Below, piece by piece: positions 32,129 through 43,260 of a stretch of DNA of 64,000 nucleotides. The DNA comes from Ipomoea triloba. Its lineage: Eukaryota > Streptophyta > Magnoliopsida > Solanales > Convolvulaceae. The stretch is from positions 26,505,202-26,569,201 of the forward strand of contig NC_044916.1 in the NCBI RefSeq assembly GCF_003576645.1. Reading direction: 5' to 3'. A model generated the notes under the pieces. That model saw only the letters and a list, made by a program, of their open reading frames with translations. It was not told the DNA's origin and ran no database searches. How positions within the stretch are numbered: position 1 is the first letter of the stretch; each line of letters starts with the position of its first letter. The translations under genes and the position numbers were made by a program.

Positions 32129-32488
32129 AGTGTAAACATGCATCATTTTGTATGGGATAAATTATGCATGGCTTATTCATTCAAATTAAAGTTGTACTTA
32201 TTTATGGAAATGCAATTGCCACTTGAATATAAATATAAATCTCTATTCGTTTATTTTTTTACAATGAGAGATTTATTTAATCTTTTACCGGATCAAAATT
32301 CCCACAGAGTACTAAAGGCATTGTCAATTTGTCATAGCACGTTCTATAATGCGGTTGGCATGCCATGAACTTGAAACATGATTCCCATCATGAAATTGTA
32401 GTTATAAATTAAAGCTTGGTCATACGTCACTGAAGGGGAAGAAACAAGATCAAAAATCCAAAATTAAATATGGGAACACCAAACCTAT
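32129..32488. other. Intergenic DNA
   Basis: No gene supported. A 76-codon open frame at 32138-32368 has no recognisable domain and may be chance. Confidence 0.35.
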
Positions 32489-32904
32489 GGTGTGTTTGGT
32501 TAAAACATTTGAAATTGAAATGCTAATGAGATTCAAATACTTGATAATGGTAATATGTTTAATAAGTAGAATGAGTCACTTTGTTTGGTAGTAAATATGA
32601 ATTGGAATCAAAATAAATAAATAATTAAAAATAAATAATACATATATATGTGTATGTGTATATATATTAAAATTTCATATTTAATGCATGAACAATGACC
32701 TTTTTATTTTTATTTTTTCAATTTTTTCTCTCTTATTTGTGATTTCATTGTTCAAAAGTATATGGGAAAAATGATAATGAGTTTTGTAATTGCTAAAGGA
32801 TTTGATTCCAATAACAAGATAATCATAATAGGCAAACAAATTAAACATAATAATGAATTTTAAAACCCATGGTATAAAAATCCGATCCCCAACCAAACAC
32901 CACC
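32489..32904. mobile_element. MITE with GGTGTGTTTGGTT ends
   Basis: The ends GGTGTGTTTGGTT and AACCAAACACCACC are inverted repeats. The interior shares CAAATACTTGATAATGGTAAT with the MITE at 12915-13518. Confidence 0.65.
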
Positions 32905-33344
32905 TTATAGATACATGGCAACCTAAAAATTAACCCCTAAGAACAACCTCAATATATAGCTTTAGTTTTTTTTTTTTTTTTTTGTGAGATTGTTGATGCA
33001 TGTGTCAATTAGGAAAGAGAGAGGAGGGCAAGAAAAAAGGGAGAATAAAAAAAAAAAAGACTTACAATAAATTTAAAAAAAAAATGAAAAAGTTTTAAAT
33101 AATGCACTCAGCAAGCGCGTGCATAACACGGGCGCGATTCTTGCCCTCCACAAGTAACTATTTACCTTTGTTTTCCATTTTCTCTCTCTTGGTGGATCCC
33201 AAAAAAAACCATTCATTACCAAAAAAAAAAATCCAACCAAAAATCACTCTCTACATTTGTTAAAAACGAACTCCACTACTTTTTCACTATTTCAAAAACC
33301 ATAAAAAAAAACCCGCTCCAATTCTCACCACCAATCACCCCTCA
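32905..33344. other. 3' flank of small membrane-protein member 3
   Basis: T- and A-rich runs. No gene on either strand. Confidence 0.4.
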
Positions 33345-33596
33345 TCAACCAAAACAGCCAGCAACAGCTTCAACAATGGCACCCGCATCAATCTCAATAC
33401 GAAAATTCGGTTCATCCTCTGACTGATCCGCCACGGTGGTTGCAGCTACCGCGGCAGCGGCAGCAACACCCGTGGCTCCGGCTACAGCCACAGTACTAGG
33501 GCGACTACGTTTCCTTTTTGCAAGCCAACAGAGTAAAGTAAACGAAGCAACAAAAAACCCAACGAGGGCTAAGACCAATGCAATCCCCGTGCTCAT
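33345..33596 (-). CDS. Small single-pass membrane protein, unrecognised family, member 3 (83 aa)
   Basis: ATG at 33596, no intron. Residues 4-23 are a hydrophobic helix (IALVLALVGFFVASFTLLCW) followed by AKRKRSR, so the C-terminus should face the cytosol. Residues 36-56 are an Ala/Val-rich linker (VAVAGATGVAAAAAVAATTV), 58-63 are acidic (DQSEDE), and the end is IEIDAGAIVEAVAGCFG. This is the cleanest family member. Linker and C-terminus align with the genes at 28872 and 42569. About 190 bp upstream, TTCGAGGAAATTGATGTC is shared with the tRNA-Ser array spacer. Function unknown; the Ala-rich part alone would be weak evidence, but the conserved C-terminal block across copies supports it. Confidence 0.68.
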   Translation of the reverse strand: MSTGIALVLALVGFFVASFTLLCWLAKRKRSRPSTVAVAGATGVAAAAAVAATTVADQSEDEPNFRIEIDAGAIVEAVAGCFG

Positions 33597-34100
33597 CTTC
33601 CCGATCGAGTCTTGTCCCTTGTCTGCTCAGATCAAACATGAAACATATATGCATGCTTTTTATAATTACGTAAAACTAAAACTAATTATTAGGCGATAGT
33701 GCTAAGAATCTGCAATTTCGTCGAACGCGACACCATATGATGTAGACTGCGTTTACTCGATCTTATCATGCGACTGATATGATCTTCGAGGAAATTGATG
33801 TCTATTTTCCTTACGGAAATGATGAGGTGCATTAATCCGTTGGTTTTCAAGTTTAATTAAAATATTAGTGCGAAACTATACATGGACATGGGAAAATGAC
33901 ATACAATTAAGAAACAACGCAGAGTCAATCTTCTTTTAAGGAATAACTTGTTTTTCATTTGTTTTTAAAAATTTATTTATTATCTATTGGCTTCTTGGTT
34001 TGAGCCGGCCAACTACGTACAACCTAGTGCACACTCGCGGGTAGTGATTGCAGGTTTCTTTCGGTACGAAAAAATAATAAAACAACTATAAGTAATTAAT
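33597..34100. other. 5' flank of small membrane-protein member 3
   Basis: This contains the array-related segment ATCTTCGAGGAAATTGATGT (about 33783-33830) with ACGGAAATGATGAGGTGC. It is the presumed promoter on the minus strand. Confidence 0.5.
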
Positions 34101-34283
34101 CTAGTCCAGTGGTATAGATTCCAAACCTTCAACCCATACACCAAGGTTTGATTTCTAGTAGCTACAATATTATTCTTATTCCATTCATCATCTCGGACTT
34201 TCTATGCACTCTTTTGGGTCTAGCGCCCCGAGCAAGATACTGACTTTATATGCACTCTTTTGGGCCTAGCGCCCCGAGCAATA
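34101..34283 (+). mobile_element. tRNA-derived SINE, second family
   Basis: A-box-like CTAGTCCAGTGGTATAGA and B-box-like AAGGTTTGATTTC are followed by a tail with GCACTCTTTTGGGCCTAGCG twice. The same tail is found inverted at 36921-37208. Confidence 0.6.
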
Positions 34284-34798
34284 ATACTACTATTTTCTTA
34301 TCCAGTTCTGTACCTCTATACGCGGTTTATGGTGGACCTGATTTCAGCAAAACCATCAATGCACATAATATGTTAACTACTGACACATAATACACATAAT
34401 ATGTTATGTGTCTACAGTTAGCATATTATGTACTTTCAATATATTTACATGTATATAATCTATTAACTATAGACACATAATATGTTAACTAGAGACACAT
34501 AATCTGAATATCATTTTGAACTAGAATCTACGATGCATTATAGACCTAGTCCATGGTATAATTTGTAGTTGTTTTTTTTTTTTTTTTTTTTTGACATATA
34601 AGAAGCTTTGGACAAGTGCAATATATATATATATATATATATATTGATTGTGTCCAGGTGAAACGTGTGGTAAGATGAGAGTCTTGATCTTGCCAAAATC
34701 AACGTCTAGGATTAACAATGATTAAAAAGAGCACGATGGCAATATTTAATTATTTATAAAGTAAGATCTAATAAATTAATTATTAATATGTTAATTGA
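34284..34798. other. Intergenic DNA with ACACATAATATGTTAACTA repeats
   Basis: GACACATAATATGTTAACTA-type words repeat at 34360-34500. A T18 run (34570-34590) and (TA)n (34620-34643) follow. No gene. Confidence 0.45.
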
Positions 34799-34935
34799 TT
34801 TTTTTTGGATACTACTGACTCTGTTACAATGTAATATATGTTCATACATAATTTCTCAACCTAATGAAGCACAAAGAGTCAATGCCTCCACATTATGATT
34901 CGAACTTGAGACCTCTCATTTAAGAAGTCACAACT
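34799..34935 (-). mobile_element. tRNA-derived SINE, old copy
   Basis: Poly-T, GGATACTACTGACTCTGTTA and GATTCGAAC (B box, minus) match the SINE at 2899-3064. The head is eroded and no clear target duplication remains. Confidence 0.65.
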
Positions 34936-35129
34936 ATGCTGCTTATGTGAATTGAATTTAATTAAACTATTACACAAGACTTTTTTTAAGGACAAGTCGT
35001 GTTGGAGGACCTTGAATTGTCTTAAAAATTACTATTCTTATCGTTTCAGACAAAAATATATAAGTTATTTACTATCTATAAGCTATGTAATTGTTTTTAT
35101 ATTAATGATCCTTTTTGTTTTAAATGGAT

Positions 35130-35345
35130 GCATGACCGGCATTGTAAATTACTCATCATTTAATTTGCTTGTTTCATTATATTAGATCCTTCATTATTTC
35201 ATGTGAACAAATGGAAAGTTCAACGTCGCAGGTAGTTTAAAAATGCTTTTAGTCACAATCACTATATCATTTGGTGTGAACTAATAAATTAAATAATAAT
35301 AATAATTAAATCCATATATAATCATTAATTAACAATGCGTAAGAA
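35130..35345. repeat. Paralogous segment (matches 26990-27230)
   Basis: Same ordered words as the partner, in direct orientation. Non-coding. Confidence 0.75.
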
Positions 35346-35389
35346 TACCGAGTACGGAGTACGTACGTACCAAATATTAAAACGTAAGA

Positions 35390-35940
35390 AGTCTTTTGTC
35401 ATCTTTTCTTCAGTCAGATCTATTTGACTTCTTCATTCCATTCATATTTTCATTGTTGTTTTTCTTTGTCCACATGGTAAGGACAATAAGCTTTGAAATG
35501 TCCTATTTTCCTACAATTATAACAAAAACATTCATGTGTTTCTTCAATTCATTTCTTTTTATTTTCTTATCTTTGAGGTGAAAGATGATCTATGTCTCCT
35601 TGAGCTCCTCTCCAGATGAGCTTAGTTGTGTCTAAGAAATTTCTTGAGCAATAAGACCATTTCTTCTTCTATTTTTTTATTTTTGGATCTTGATGGCCTC
35701 TCAGATGATCTTGAGCTACGTAGTTGATGATATTTTATTGCCAACTAGTGTTGTTGTACGCTTGTTATTTGGGATTTCTTTATTGTCTAATCCTAATATA
35801 TCAAATTCGTGATCTTTAAAATCCTAGAACAATGATTCAATTGTGGTATAGGAAAAGTTCTTGTTGCCTCTAATTTGCACAATCTTGACGTGCCACTCCT
35901 TTGGCAGAACATGTCAGACTTTTTATATACATCATTTAGT
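35390..35940 (-). pseudogene. Ty1/copia gag remnant
   Basis: The minus-strand translation has LPKEWHVKIVQIRGNKNFSY then IESLF (the gag core of copia elements) and, downstream, CYNCRKIGHFKAYC, a CCHC zinc knuckle. Several stops and frameshifts lie between. No pol or LTR is seen nearby. Confidence 0.72.
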
Positions 35941-36920
35941 TTAGTTTTAATGTTAATTTATTTTACTTTATACTCCGTATTTAATTTTAATTAGAATTTT
36001 TTTTTATATATAAATGGTTGTAGGTATGAAATAAATAAATAATATATATTTTGAACAATATTTGATTTTAATAATAATAATAAGTCATTTAATTAATATT
36101 GGCCAATAATCTTCTTATTTTTTCTTTTCAGATATATTCCCAATAAAATTCTATAGGTTTTGAGTTATATTGAGGCCTGAATTAGTCTCTACGACTTCTG
36201 AGGAGATAAACATGCTGATAGTTGGTGAGTTGATCAGTATAAAAAGAGTGGGAAAATAGCAGAAGATGCATTCAGAATACAAAAGAAAAGACACAAGAGT
36301 AGAAGATAGTTCATAATGAAGTTTATGGACAAATTTTAATCATATCATTACAAGTGCATGAATTGTGCAATAGCATGTGCAAAAGTAATGGTTGATCCCA
36401 CGAAGAACTATTCATAACACAATGAAATAAGTTTGCATATAGAACTAAATATAATTAGAAAAGTTCAAGAAACATGGATGAATAGAAAGACACAGGTAAG
36501 TAATTAAACAATGAGAAAAGCAGTAGGAACATGAATCCATTACCAAAAGTAATCTAAAGCAATTTATCAACTCAAATTACAGGTTCGTTCTAACTATTAC
36601 CAGATCATTCCATATGGTCTAAAACCCATTAAGCATGGATATTTTTTGCAAGACAGCATAAATTACATACTTACGTTTTTATCCTACAGAGCATTGAATT
36701 AAATGGTATGATATCTACTCAAATAATTCCTTTAAAACTCTTGAAAAAAAAACGGTAGAATAAAACACAGTGGCTGCCAACAACGAGTAGAAATTAGGAA
36801 AGCATGCTTTTCATAGAGTTCTCCACAGGCAGTGCCAATAATGTTGGTTTTATCGGAACCGAGTCCACCATAAACTGGGTATAGGGTACAGAATGAGGGT
36901 AGGAAGAAAGCAACTTTATT
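35941..36920. other. Intergenic DNA
   Basis: No gene, RNA or clear element is visible; AT-rich with a short (AATA)n stretch near 36070. Confidence 0.4.
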
Positions 36921-37208
36921 ACTCGGGGCGCTAGGCCCAAAATAGTATGTGCAAAGCCCAAGATATTGGCCCAAAATGGCAGCCCAAAAAATATATAAAT
37001 AATAAATACTATATATAGCCCTAAGGAATTGAATAGGGCCTAAAATGGCGGCCCGAATAATAAATAAATAAATAAGCTAGGGAACTAACAAATAAAATAG
37101 AAATAAACAAGTTAGGAATAAAATAGAACTAAATATGTTACCAACAGGATTCAAACTCTGGCGCCGATAGGAGGAAGAAGGCTCAGACCACTGGACCGGG
37201 AGGTCTAA
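36921..37208 (-). mobile_element. tRNA-derived SINE, second family, minus copy
   Basis: On the minus strand it starts GACCTCCCGGTCCAGTGGTC (A box), has GAGTTTGAATCCTG (B box) and ends with GGGCCTAGCGCCCCGAGT, the tail found at 34101-34283. Confidence 0.6.
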
Positions 37209-37414
37209 ATGGAGGGAATGGTGCCTATTTATATTGTTGAAGGACTCACGAATGGTTGACAAATGTACGACATCTAGCAACTTTCATTCTTGACCACACA
37301 CGTGCCACCCCACTACTTTGCTTCCCGCGCACTCACATGTATAAGTGGAGGTTCCTGCTTTTTAATACACAAGATTTTGAGTAGCTTTGTGGTTTGGAAC
37401 TTGTGTTGCTATAG

Positions 37415-37712
37415 GTAATCTAATTTTTAAATTTGGATTAGTACTTTTAGAATTTAGTTTTGATTTTTTTTTGTTCATAGTGATTCTTTGGCTGTTATTA
37501 TATTAGGATCAATTACCTTAATTTATAATTTTTGTATTTTTAAAACATTATTCCCACTATAGAGTCATAAACAACCAAACATCAATATTGATAATCATCT
37601 AATTCCACCCTACTACCAAACATGTCAAATATTTTCACCAAACCCATTACCAATTCCAAGTATATATTTTACTCCCATTCCGATTCTGATTCTCATATCC
37701 GAACCAAACACA
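37415..37712. mobile_element. MITE remnant related to 31800-32128
   Basis: Ordered sequence identity with 31800-32128, ending in CCGAACCAAACACAC. Confidence 0.6.
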
Positions 37713-37982
37713 CTATTAATTAATTTGAATTGTTATGTGGTACATAGTAGTAATGAGATTTAATTTGAACTTGTAATAGATATGGTATACCTTTTTAAAA
37801 TCATGCTAGTGAAATCCTCCTCATCTCAAAGATCTACAAAACCATGTTTTGTTATAAATAGTAATTAAATGCAATAAATTGATGCAAACTACGTAAGAAT
37901 TCACATAATAAGAGGTCAAATTACAATGCAAATCGTATATACATATGGCTGAAACTTTAATTCTTAAAAAATCATCATTAAT

Positions 37983-40147
37983 TGTCATATGAGTAAGATG
38001 TTTGGTTACGCGTCACGGTTCCACAGTTAATAGAAGGAGAATATGTAAGTTGGTTTTCCTATGGTGAAGGGAAGGCAGAATGAGAGAGAAATTGGAGCAA
38101 GAAACTTTTCTTTTTGGTTTTATTTAAATTTTAACTTACTAAGACAATCTAATATCCTTCTTATATTTTAAAGCTTAAGATATAAGGAAACAATATTTTA
38201 AAATATGCTTACTTAAAGTAAAAAAGAAAAACTCCTAATAAACTAGGAAATAAGATAACTAAATTGATTCCCAATTAATTTTAGCAGATTGACAGCAAGA
38301 TCTGTATCTTTGACCCATGATTGTATCATTACACCCTTCAATTCCCGGAGATCAAGCTTGAAGCAGGCAATTCTTCATCATCCTCTAATGTCCAGTTGTC
38401 CACAACATAAAAAGGTGGCGGCATAGACGAAGCCATTATGGGGCAGCTGCTCCCCTCCCCTCCCCTTTATATATATGTGTGTGTATATACATATATATAT
38501 ATATATACACATATATAGCATTAAACGTTATATAAAACCTATATTAATGTTTAAATTGTTAATAGTTTGAGTAGCTTAGCTGGTTCAACTCCAAACTTGA
38601 TTATTTTTCATATTTTGTCATAAATATTTTCACATTTTCACCCACTCAAGTATATTTTTGACTCCAACGATACTATTATGTAGTCTATCAAAAACATTCT
38701 GTTGTAATTTATAATGTATTTTTGGCTGTTTGATATTTTGTCATTGACATTTCTAATGTCATTTTAACTTCGCCCCCACTCAGATAATTTTCTAGATCCG
38801 TCCCTGGGTGGCAGCATTTATGTCCTGGAAAAAAATATTGATCACAGTTATAACATGTACAACTTATTGGCGCCCCTATCGGCCTTTTTCGTCGGGGATA
38901 AGAATTTATACGGAGGTCGAGGTGATTTGGTGTGGTTGGATGGTTGTTGTGGGGGTATGTAGTGAGACACGGTAGAGGGAAGGTGCGCGGCAAGGTGTGT
39001 GTCATTGTTTGCCGTTTTGGCAAGCAGAACGCCTAAGATGTGACATTTTCGGTAGAAGTCACAAATTGTATTAATGGCTTCGTTTAGAGAACTAGACTTT
39101 GTCCTTTCTACGTTGATTCGAAGTACCTCGTTCAGACCATGGTAAAAGATCAACACATTGGGCTAGGAGTACTGTGCCTGCACGTCTAAGGTGAGCTCGA
39201 AAGTCCTTGACATAATCATTAATGTGCTTTCTGGTCTGAAAGAGCAGCTTCAGTTCGCCAGTGGATTAATGCTCCGAGGTGACCCAAAACTCAAACAACA
39301 CTGTTCCTTAAACGATGCCCAAGAAGCAAATGGTGGCACCATAGTTTCAAAATGATACTATAGTTGGGCCTCGCCAATCATGTGGTGTGCTGCCAGAGGA
39401 ATATGTTCGTGATCTGGTGTGTTAGCATGGTGAAATGAAGACTCACAATGAAGTAGCCAAACCATAGGGTCTTCCTCACCTGAAAACAAAGGGAATTCGA
39501 CCTTGGGATATTGGAAAAAACGCGGTAAGAGTCTTCCCCTATGTCTGCCATAGTAGAGATCCCTTCAGTGTGAGCGATTGTAACAGAGTCCTCCTCTTGA
39601 ACTGTTTGTTTACCTTAGCTTGATTGGTCAATATCTGGTTGACTAGCTTCTCCAGATTGGCAAGAGCAACCGCATGGTTGTGGGATGCAGTGGACATAGT
39701 AGAGACAGTAGTGGACAAGTTCTCAATTTTGTCATGCTGTAATTCCAAAGCTTTTTGGCTGGTTTGATGTTCAAATCAGTACCCATGACGCCGACAACAG
39801 AAACCAGATGATATGAGTCAAATATTTGGCTACGTGTCACAGGTTGGTGGTTAATAGAAGAAGAACAAGTTGGTTTCCTATGCTGAAGGGGAAGGCAAAA
39901 CCAGAGAGAGAAGTTGGAAAAAAAAAAAAAAAAAACTTCCCTTTTAATTTTATTCAAATTCCAACTTCCTAATATAATCTAATATTCTAGGAGATAAAAC
40001 TTAAAGACATCAAGAAACAATATTCTAAAATATGTTCAGTAAAAAAGACAACTACTAATAAACTAGGAAATAAGATAACTACAATAATTCCTAATTAATT
40101 TTAGCACATTGGCAGCAAGATCTATATCTTTGACCAAGATTGTATCA
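37983..40147 (-). mobile_element. Ty3/gypsy-type LTR element, gag only, degenerate
   Basis: Two direct LTRs (37983-38328, 346 bp; 39809-40147, 339 bp) both end in TGTATCA and share most of their sequence (AAACTAGGAAATAAGATAAC, CAGCAAGATCTRTATCTTTG). The inside is only about 1.5 kb and holds a minus-strand gag without pol. The LTRs have diverged clearly, so the insertion is old. The right LTR ends 10 bp from the stop codon of the small membrane-protein gene at 40158. No convincing target-site duplication was found. Confidence 0.82.
38770..39786 (-). pseudogene. Gypsy gag pseudogene
   Basis: From ATG 39786 the frames give LQHDKIENLSTTVSTMSTAS (coiled coil), then PKVEFPLFSGEEDPMVWLLH (start of the gag core), ASWASFKEQCCLSFGSP, and a zinc knuckle CYNCDQYFFPGHKC. 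Stops and frameshifts interrupt it, including one in IGEAQL-stop-YHFE. It cannot encode full Gag. Confidence 0.75.
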
Positions 40148-40157
40148 AATTCTGACC

Positions 40158-40433
40158 TTAATCGCCACCACAGCCACCGCCACAACCACCACCATCACCG
40201 CCACCATTACCAGCAAGGACAGCTTCAATGATCCCTCCGACATCAATCTCATCAATTGGACTTCGACGACGAGCTTTTTTTCTTATGCGCTTCAAAATTC
40301 CGACAGCAGCAATAAAGTTGCCGTGTCTTTTGGGCCGCCCGAAACCACCGTGGTAAGGTAGCGGAGTAGATATAACAAGCAAAACAACTATGAGGTCAAA
40401 CAAAAATACGATGGCCACAACATAAGCTTCCAT
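40158..40433 (-). CDS. Small membrane protein, unrecognised family, divergent member 4 (91 aa)
   Basis: The first true ATG is at 40433; the codon before it is GTG. Residues 2-21 are hydrophobic (EAYVVAIVFLFDLIVVLLVI), residues about 46-58 are strongly basic (RIRKKARRRS), then comes IDEIDVGGIIEAVLAG, aligning with IEIDAGAIVEAVAG of the other members. The tail is Gly/Cys-rich (GGGDGGGCGGGCGGD) rather than CF-ending. It lacks the Ala-rich linker. The LTR of an old gypsy element begins 10 bp past its stop, so the 3' UTR has been replaced. Membership rests on position, strand, layout and the C-terminal motif. Confidence 0.55.
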   Translation of the reverse strand: MEAYVVAIVFLFDLIVVLLVISTPLPYHGGFGRPKRHGNFIAAVGILKRIRKKARRRSPIDEIDVGGIIEAVLAGNGGGDGGGCGGGCGGD

Positions 40434-41055
40434 CACATTTGAAACTTTATAATCAATGTCAGTTTAATTAACAACTCATCAAAGGCCATTTTATATGTTT
40501 TAGTCACATACTCACATATTATAATCGATGTCAGTTTAACAGCTTTGCGTTGTTTTTTCCAGGAAATTGTTGAATTGTCTGGTTTCTTGTTTTACAGGGG
40601 CGAATACTAATATGATGATTAATTGTCCTGGCATGCATGCATTTACCGCAAGATTAGGGCAACTCTATGATTAGACCACCTTAATATAGTAATGTTTTAA
40701 TTAAAATGCAATTTTGGTACCACTATGTCTAAAGTTAGCGAAAGCGCCTTAACTCTTTATTTGTTTATATTGCTTCGTCACATTTTCGAGAGGCAGGGTG
40801 TTGGACTTAACCATTTACCGGCATCTACCTAATAATTCACTAACACATCAAATTGTTAAACTTGACACTTCACCACCTCCGCTCAGCAATTTTCCTAGTT
40901 ACCAATTGATGGATTTAGTCATTCACCCGCCTCCCCTCAATAGTTATCAGATTGCAGATTTATAGATGACTTTTTCTCATTCCACAGGAGCAATGAGGCT
41001 CTATCTCACTTTTATGGTTAGGATTTCGAGTTTTGCCTTCTGACAAATAAAATTA
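40434..41055. other. 5' flank of member 4 and intergenic DNA
   Basis: No gene. Some sequence resembling the other members' 5' flank (ACTCACATATTATAATCGATG) may be promoter. Confidence 0.35.
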
Positions 41056-41186
41056 GAGAAAATACTACATGGACTCCCAAGTTGTACTTTCTACTTATAC
41101 TCACCCACACAAAAAATTTGATGCTAACACTTTCCTTAGGACCCACAAGACGAAGATAACCTATCAGAGTCCATGTAGTAAAACTC
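41056..41186. mobile_element. Short foldback MITE (131 bp)
   Basis: TACTACATGGACTC near the left end and GAGTCCATGTAGTA near the right are perfect inverted copies. Confidence 0.6.
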
Positions 41187-41280
41187 TAAAATTAATTAAA
41201 ATGTAAAGATTTTTAAATTTTGAGTTACCCATCCTTCCAAAAGTATTAAAATATTTATAATAATGTCGGAACTTTCCACA

Positions 41281-41395
41281 AGTGACGATTCCCCCTGGGC
41301 CAGCTCCTATGCCTCTCGGAGCGAACGTGGGTGGACCCCGGACCGTTAAACGAATGGCAAGAAAGACCCTGTAAATTTACCAAAAAAAAAATGTC
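41281..41395. mobile_element. SINE-like fragment, third family
   Basis: CACAAGTGACGATTCCCCCT then GGGCCAGCTCC and an A-rich end (CCAAAAAAAAA). The same CACAAGTGACGATTCTCCTT occurs in the split SINE at 41595-42150. Confidence 0.5.
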
Positions 41396-41594
41396 GAAAC
41401 TTTAAAGATGTCTTCTTTTTTTTCGAAATAAAGATTTCTTATGTTTTCATTTATCAGAGATTGAAAGCCACCACAATCTTACAAAACAATTTTAAATATG
41501 GAAGCAAAATTAACTATGGGAACACCACAATAATTACAACTCGTTTGACTCGAGAAATGAATTTTGAAATAATAGAAATTATATTACAAGTTAA

Positions 41595-42150
41595 TGGGAT
41601 AGCTTAAGTGGCAAATGAACTTTCTTTGTGGGTAAGAATTTTAGGAGAGTTTATTACCAAAATGGTCCCTCGACTATCGCGAAATTACCAATTTGGTCCT
41701 CAACAATTTTTCGTGCCCAATTAAGTCCCTCGACTTTGAAAATTTTAACCAATTTGGTCATCCGTTTATTTTGCCGCTAAACATCCGTTAAATCGGGACC
41801 AAATTGGTAATTTTGCTATAGTCAAGGAACCAAATTGGTAATTAATCTTTCACTGAAATGGTCCCTTGACTATAGCAAAATTACCAATTTGGTTCCTTGA
41901 TTATAGCAAAATTACCAATTTGGTCCCGATTTTAATCTATGTTTAACGGCAAAATAAATGGAGGACCAAATTGGTTAAAACTTTCAAAGTCGAGGGACTT
42001 AATTGAGCACGAAAAATTTTTAAGGACCAAATTGGTAATTTCGTAATAGTCGAGGGACCATTTCGATAATAAACTCATTTTAGGAGAACTCAGGTTCGAT
42101 TTTCACAAGTGACGATTCTCCTTGGGCTACTTCCAGCAAGAGAGCTCGTT
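41595..42150 (+). mobile_element. SINE (third family) split by a Mutator-type MITE
   Basis: The tRNA-like head GGGATAGCTTAAGTGGCAAA (A box) is left of the MITE, and CTCAGGTTCGATTTTCAC (B box) with ACAAGTGACGATTC is right of it. Removing 41647-42076 and one 9-bp target copy joins the halves. Confidence 0.65.
41647..42076. mobile_element. Mutator-type MITE (430 bp), 9-bp target duplication
   Basis: Long inverted ends (GAGTTTATTACCAAAATGGT versus its partner ACCATTTCGATAATAAACTC) with ATTTTAGGA on both sides (41638-41646, 42077-42085). The ends resemble those of the Pack-MULE at 3849-5500 (GAGTTAATACCTCCAATGG), so they may share a transposase source. Confidence 0.88.
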
Positions 42151-42568
42151 GTTTCCCTCATTTTGGATACAAACTTAGTAGAAGAGACCTCGTTGTTTCC
42201 CTCATTTTTTCAAATCAGATATATTATATGTACTCCCAATTTATACTTTTTCATTATAAATAGTCCTAAGACAAGCTTGTGAAATTGTCCTTCCTCAGAA
42301 ATTCCTCATTTTCATTATAAATAGTCCTAAGACAAGCTTCGTAATGACAGGCCTGGGACAAGCCTGGTAATAACGGAGGACAAGACATGACAGGACATAT
42401 TATCATCTACAATATTATCCTTTTGTTATTTTTTTGTCTCGCGCTTACTGGTAGAGCTGTTACAATATCAATTTCAACACACTTCTATTATGCAACTTTA
42501 TACCCTAATTATTGTAGTGAGTAAAAATAAGAGTTAACATGTATATAATTCTCACAACATCTCATCGA
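42151..42568. other. 3' flank of member 5
   Basis: CATTATAAATAGTCCTAAGA is repeated twice (about 42232 and 42312). No gene. Confidence 0.45.
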
Positions 42569-42850
42569 TCATTCGCCGCTACAAAAACAAGCTACTATGA
42601 GTTCAACAGCGGCACCAACATCGATCTCAATACCACAGTTAGATTTATCCTCCGACGACTCATCAGCCGCGCTGGCAGCACCTGCGGCGGCTCCGGCAAC
42701 AGCAACACCAGTGGCGGCTCCGACCAGAGCTGCTGCCTTCTTATTCTTCTTCTTCCTCAACGCAATGAAGAAAGCATGCAAAATATTCTGAATAGCGATC
42801 AATGCAATAATGCATATGACCACAAGTATCCATATACCCAACGTTTGCAT
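42569..42850 (-). CDS. Small single-pass membrane protein, unrecognised family, member 5 (93 aa)
   Basis: The first ATG is at 42850; the frame extends three codons upstream only with a TTG. Residues about 4-29 are hydrophobic (LGIWILVVICIIALIAIQNI), followed by the basic RKKKNKK, then an Ala-rich linker (AALVGAATGVAVAGAAAGAA), an acidic patch (DESSED) and IEIDVGAAVELIVACFCSGE. Linker and C-terminus align closely with the gene at 33345 (GATGVA, IEID.GA.VE) and the CFCS.. ending with the gene at 28872. Family not recognised; the shared design suggests a membrane-anchored protein with a short cytosolic C-terminal helix. Confidence 0.66.
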   Translation of the reverse strand: MQTLGIWILVVICIIALIAIQNILHAFFIALRKKKNKKAAALVGAATGVAVAGAAAGAASAADESSEDKSNCGIEIDVGAAVELIVACFCSGE

Positions 42851-42903
42851 CTTCTTCAATTCTGATCTCTCAAAATATTTTCTGGTAATTAACTCAATTG
42901 GTC

Positions 42904-42953
<50 letters not shown>

Positions 42954-43260
42954 TCTAAATGATATCTAATGATTCCGATCCGCGTTGTTGTGCTGTCAGT
43001 TGTGCAAGCTAAGCGTAAATATTCATGTCCAGTATTTTATTTGGCTAACATATCTGTGTACGTGTAAAAAAGGCATAATGCCTTATTCTACCATTGATCC
43101 ATCTCAGCTACGTAAATATTCGAGGAAATTCATGTCCAGTGTTTTTGGAACCTACGTAAACGCTGTCAATAAAAACACAAAAATGAAGAATAATAATTTA
43201 TTAAGAACGAGCTGAGCTTGCCGGCGCACCACCGCCGTCCCCGACGCTGTTTGCAAAGAA
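42851..43260. other. 5' flank of member 5 with TA microsatellite
   Basis: (TA)n at about 42909-42950. ATTCGAGGAAATTCATGTCC near 43117 matches the array spacer and the member 3 flank. Confidence 0.5.
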
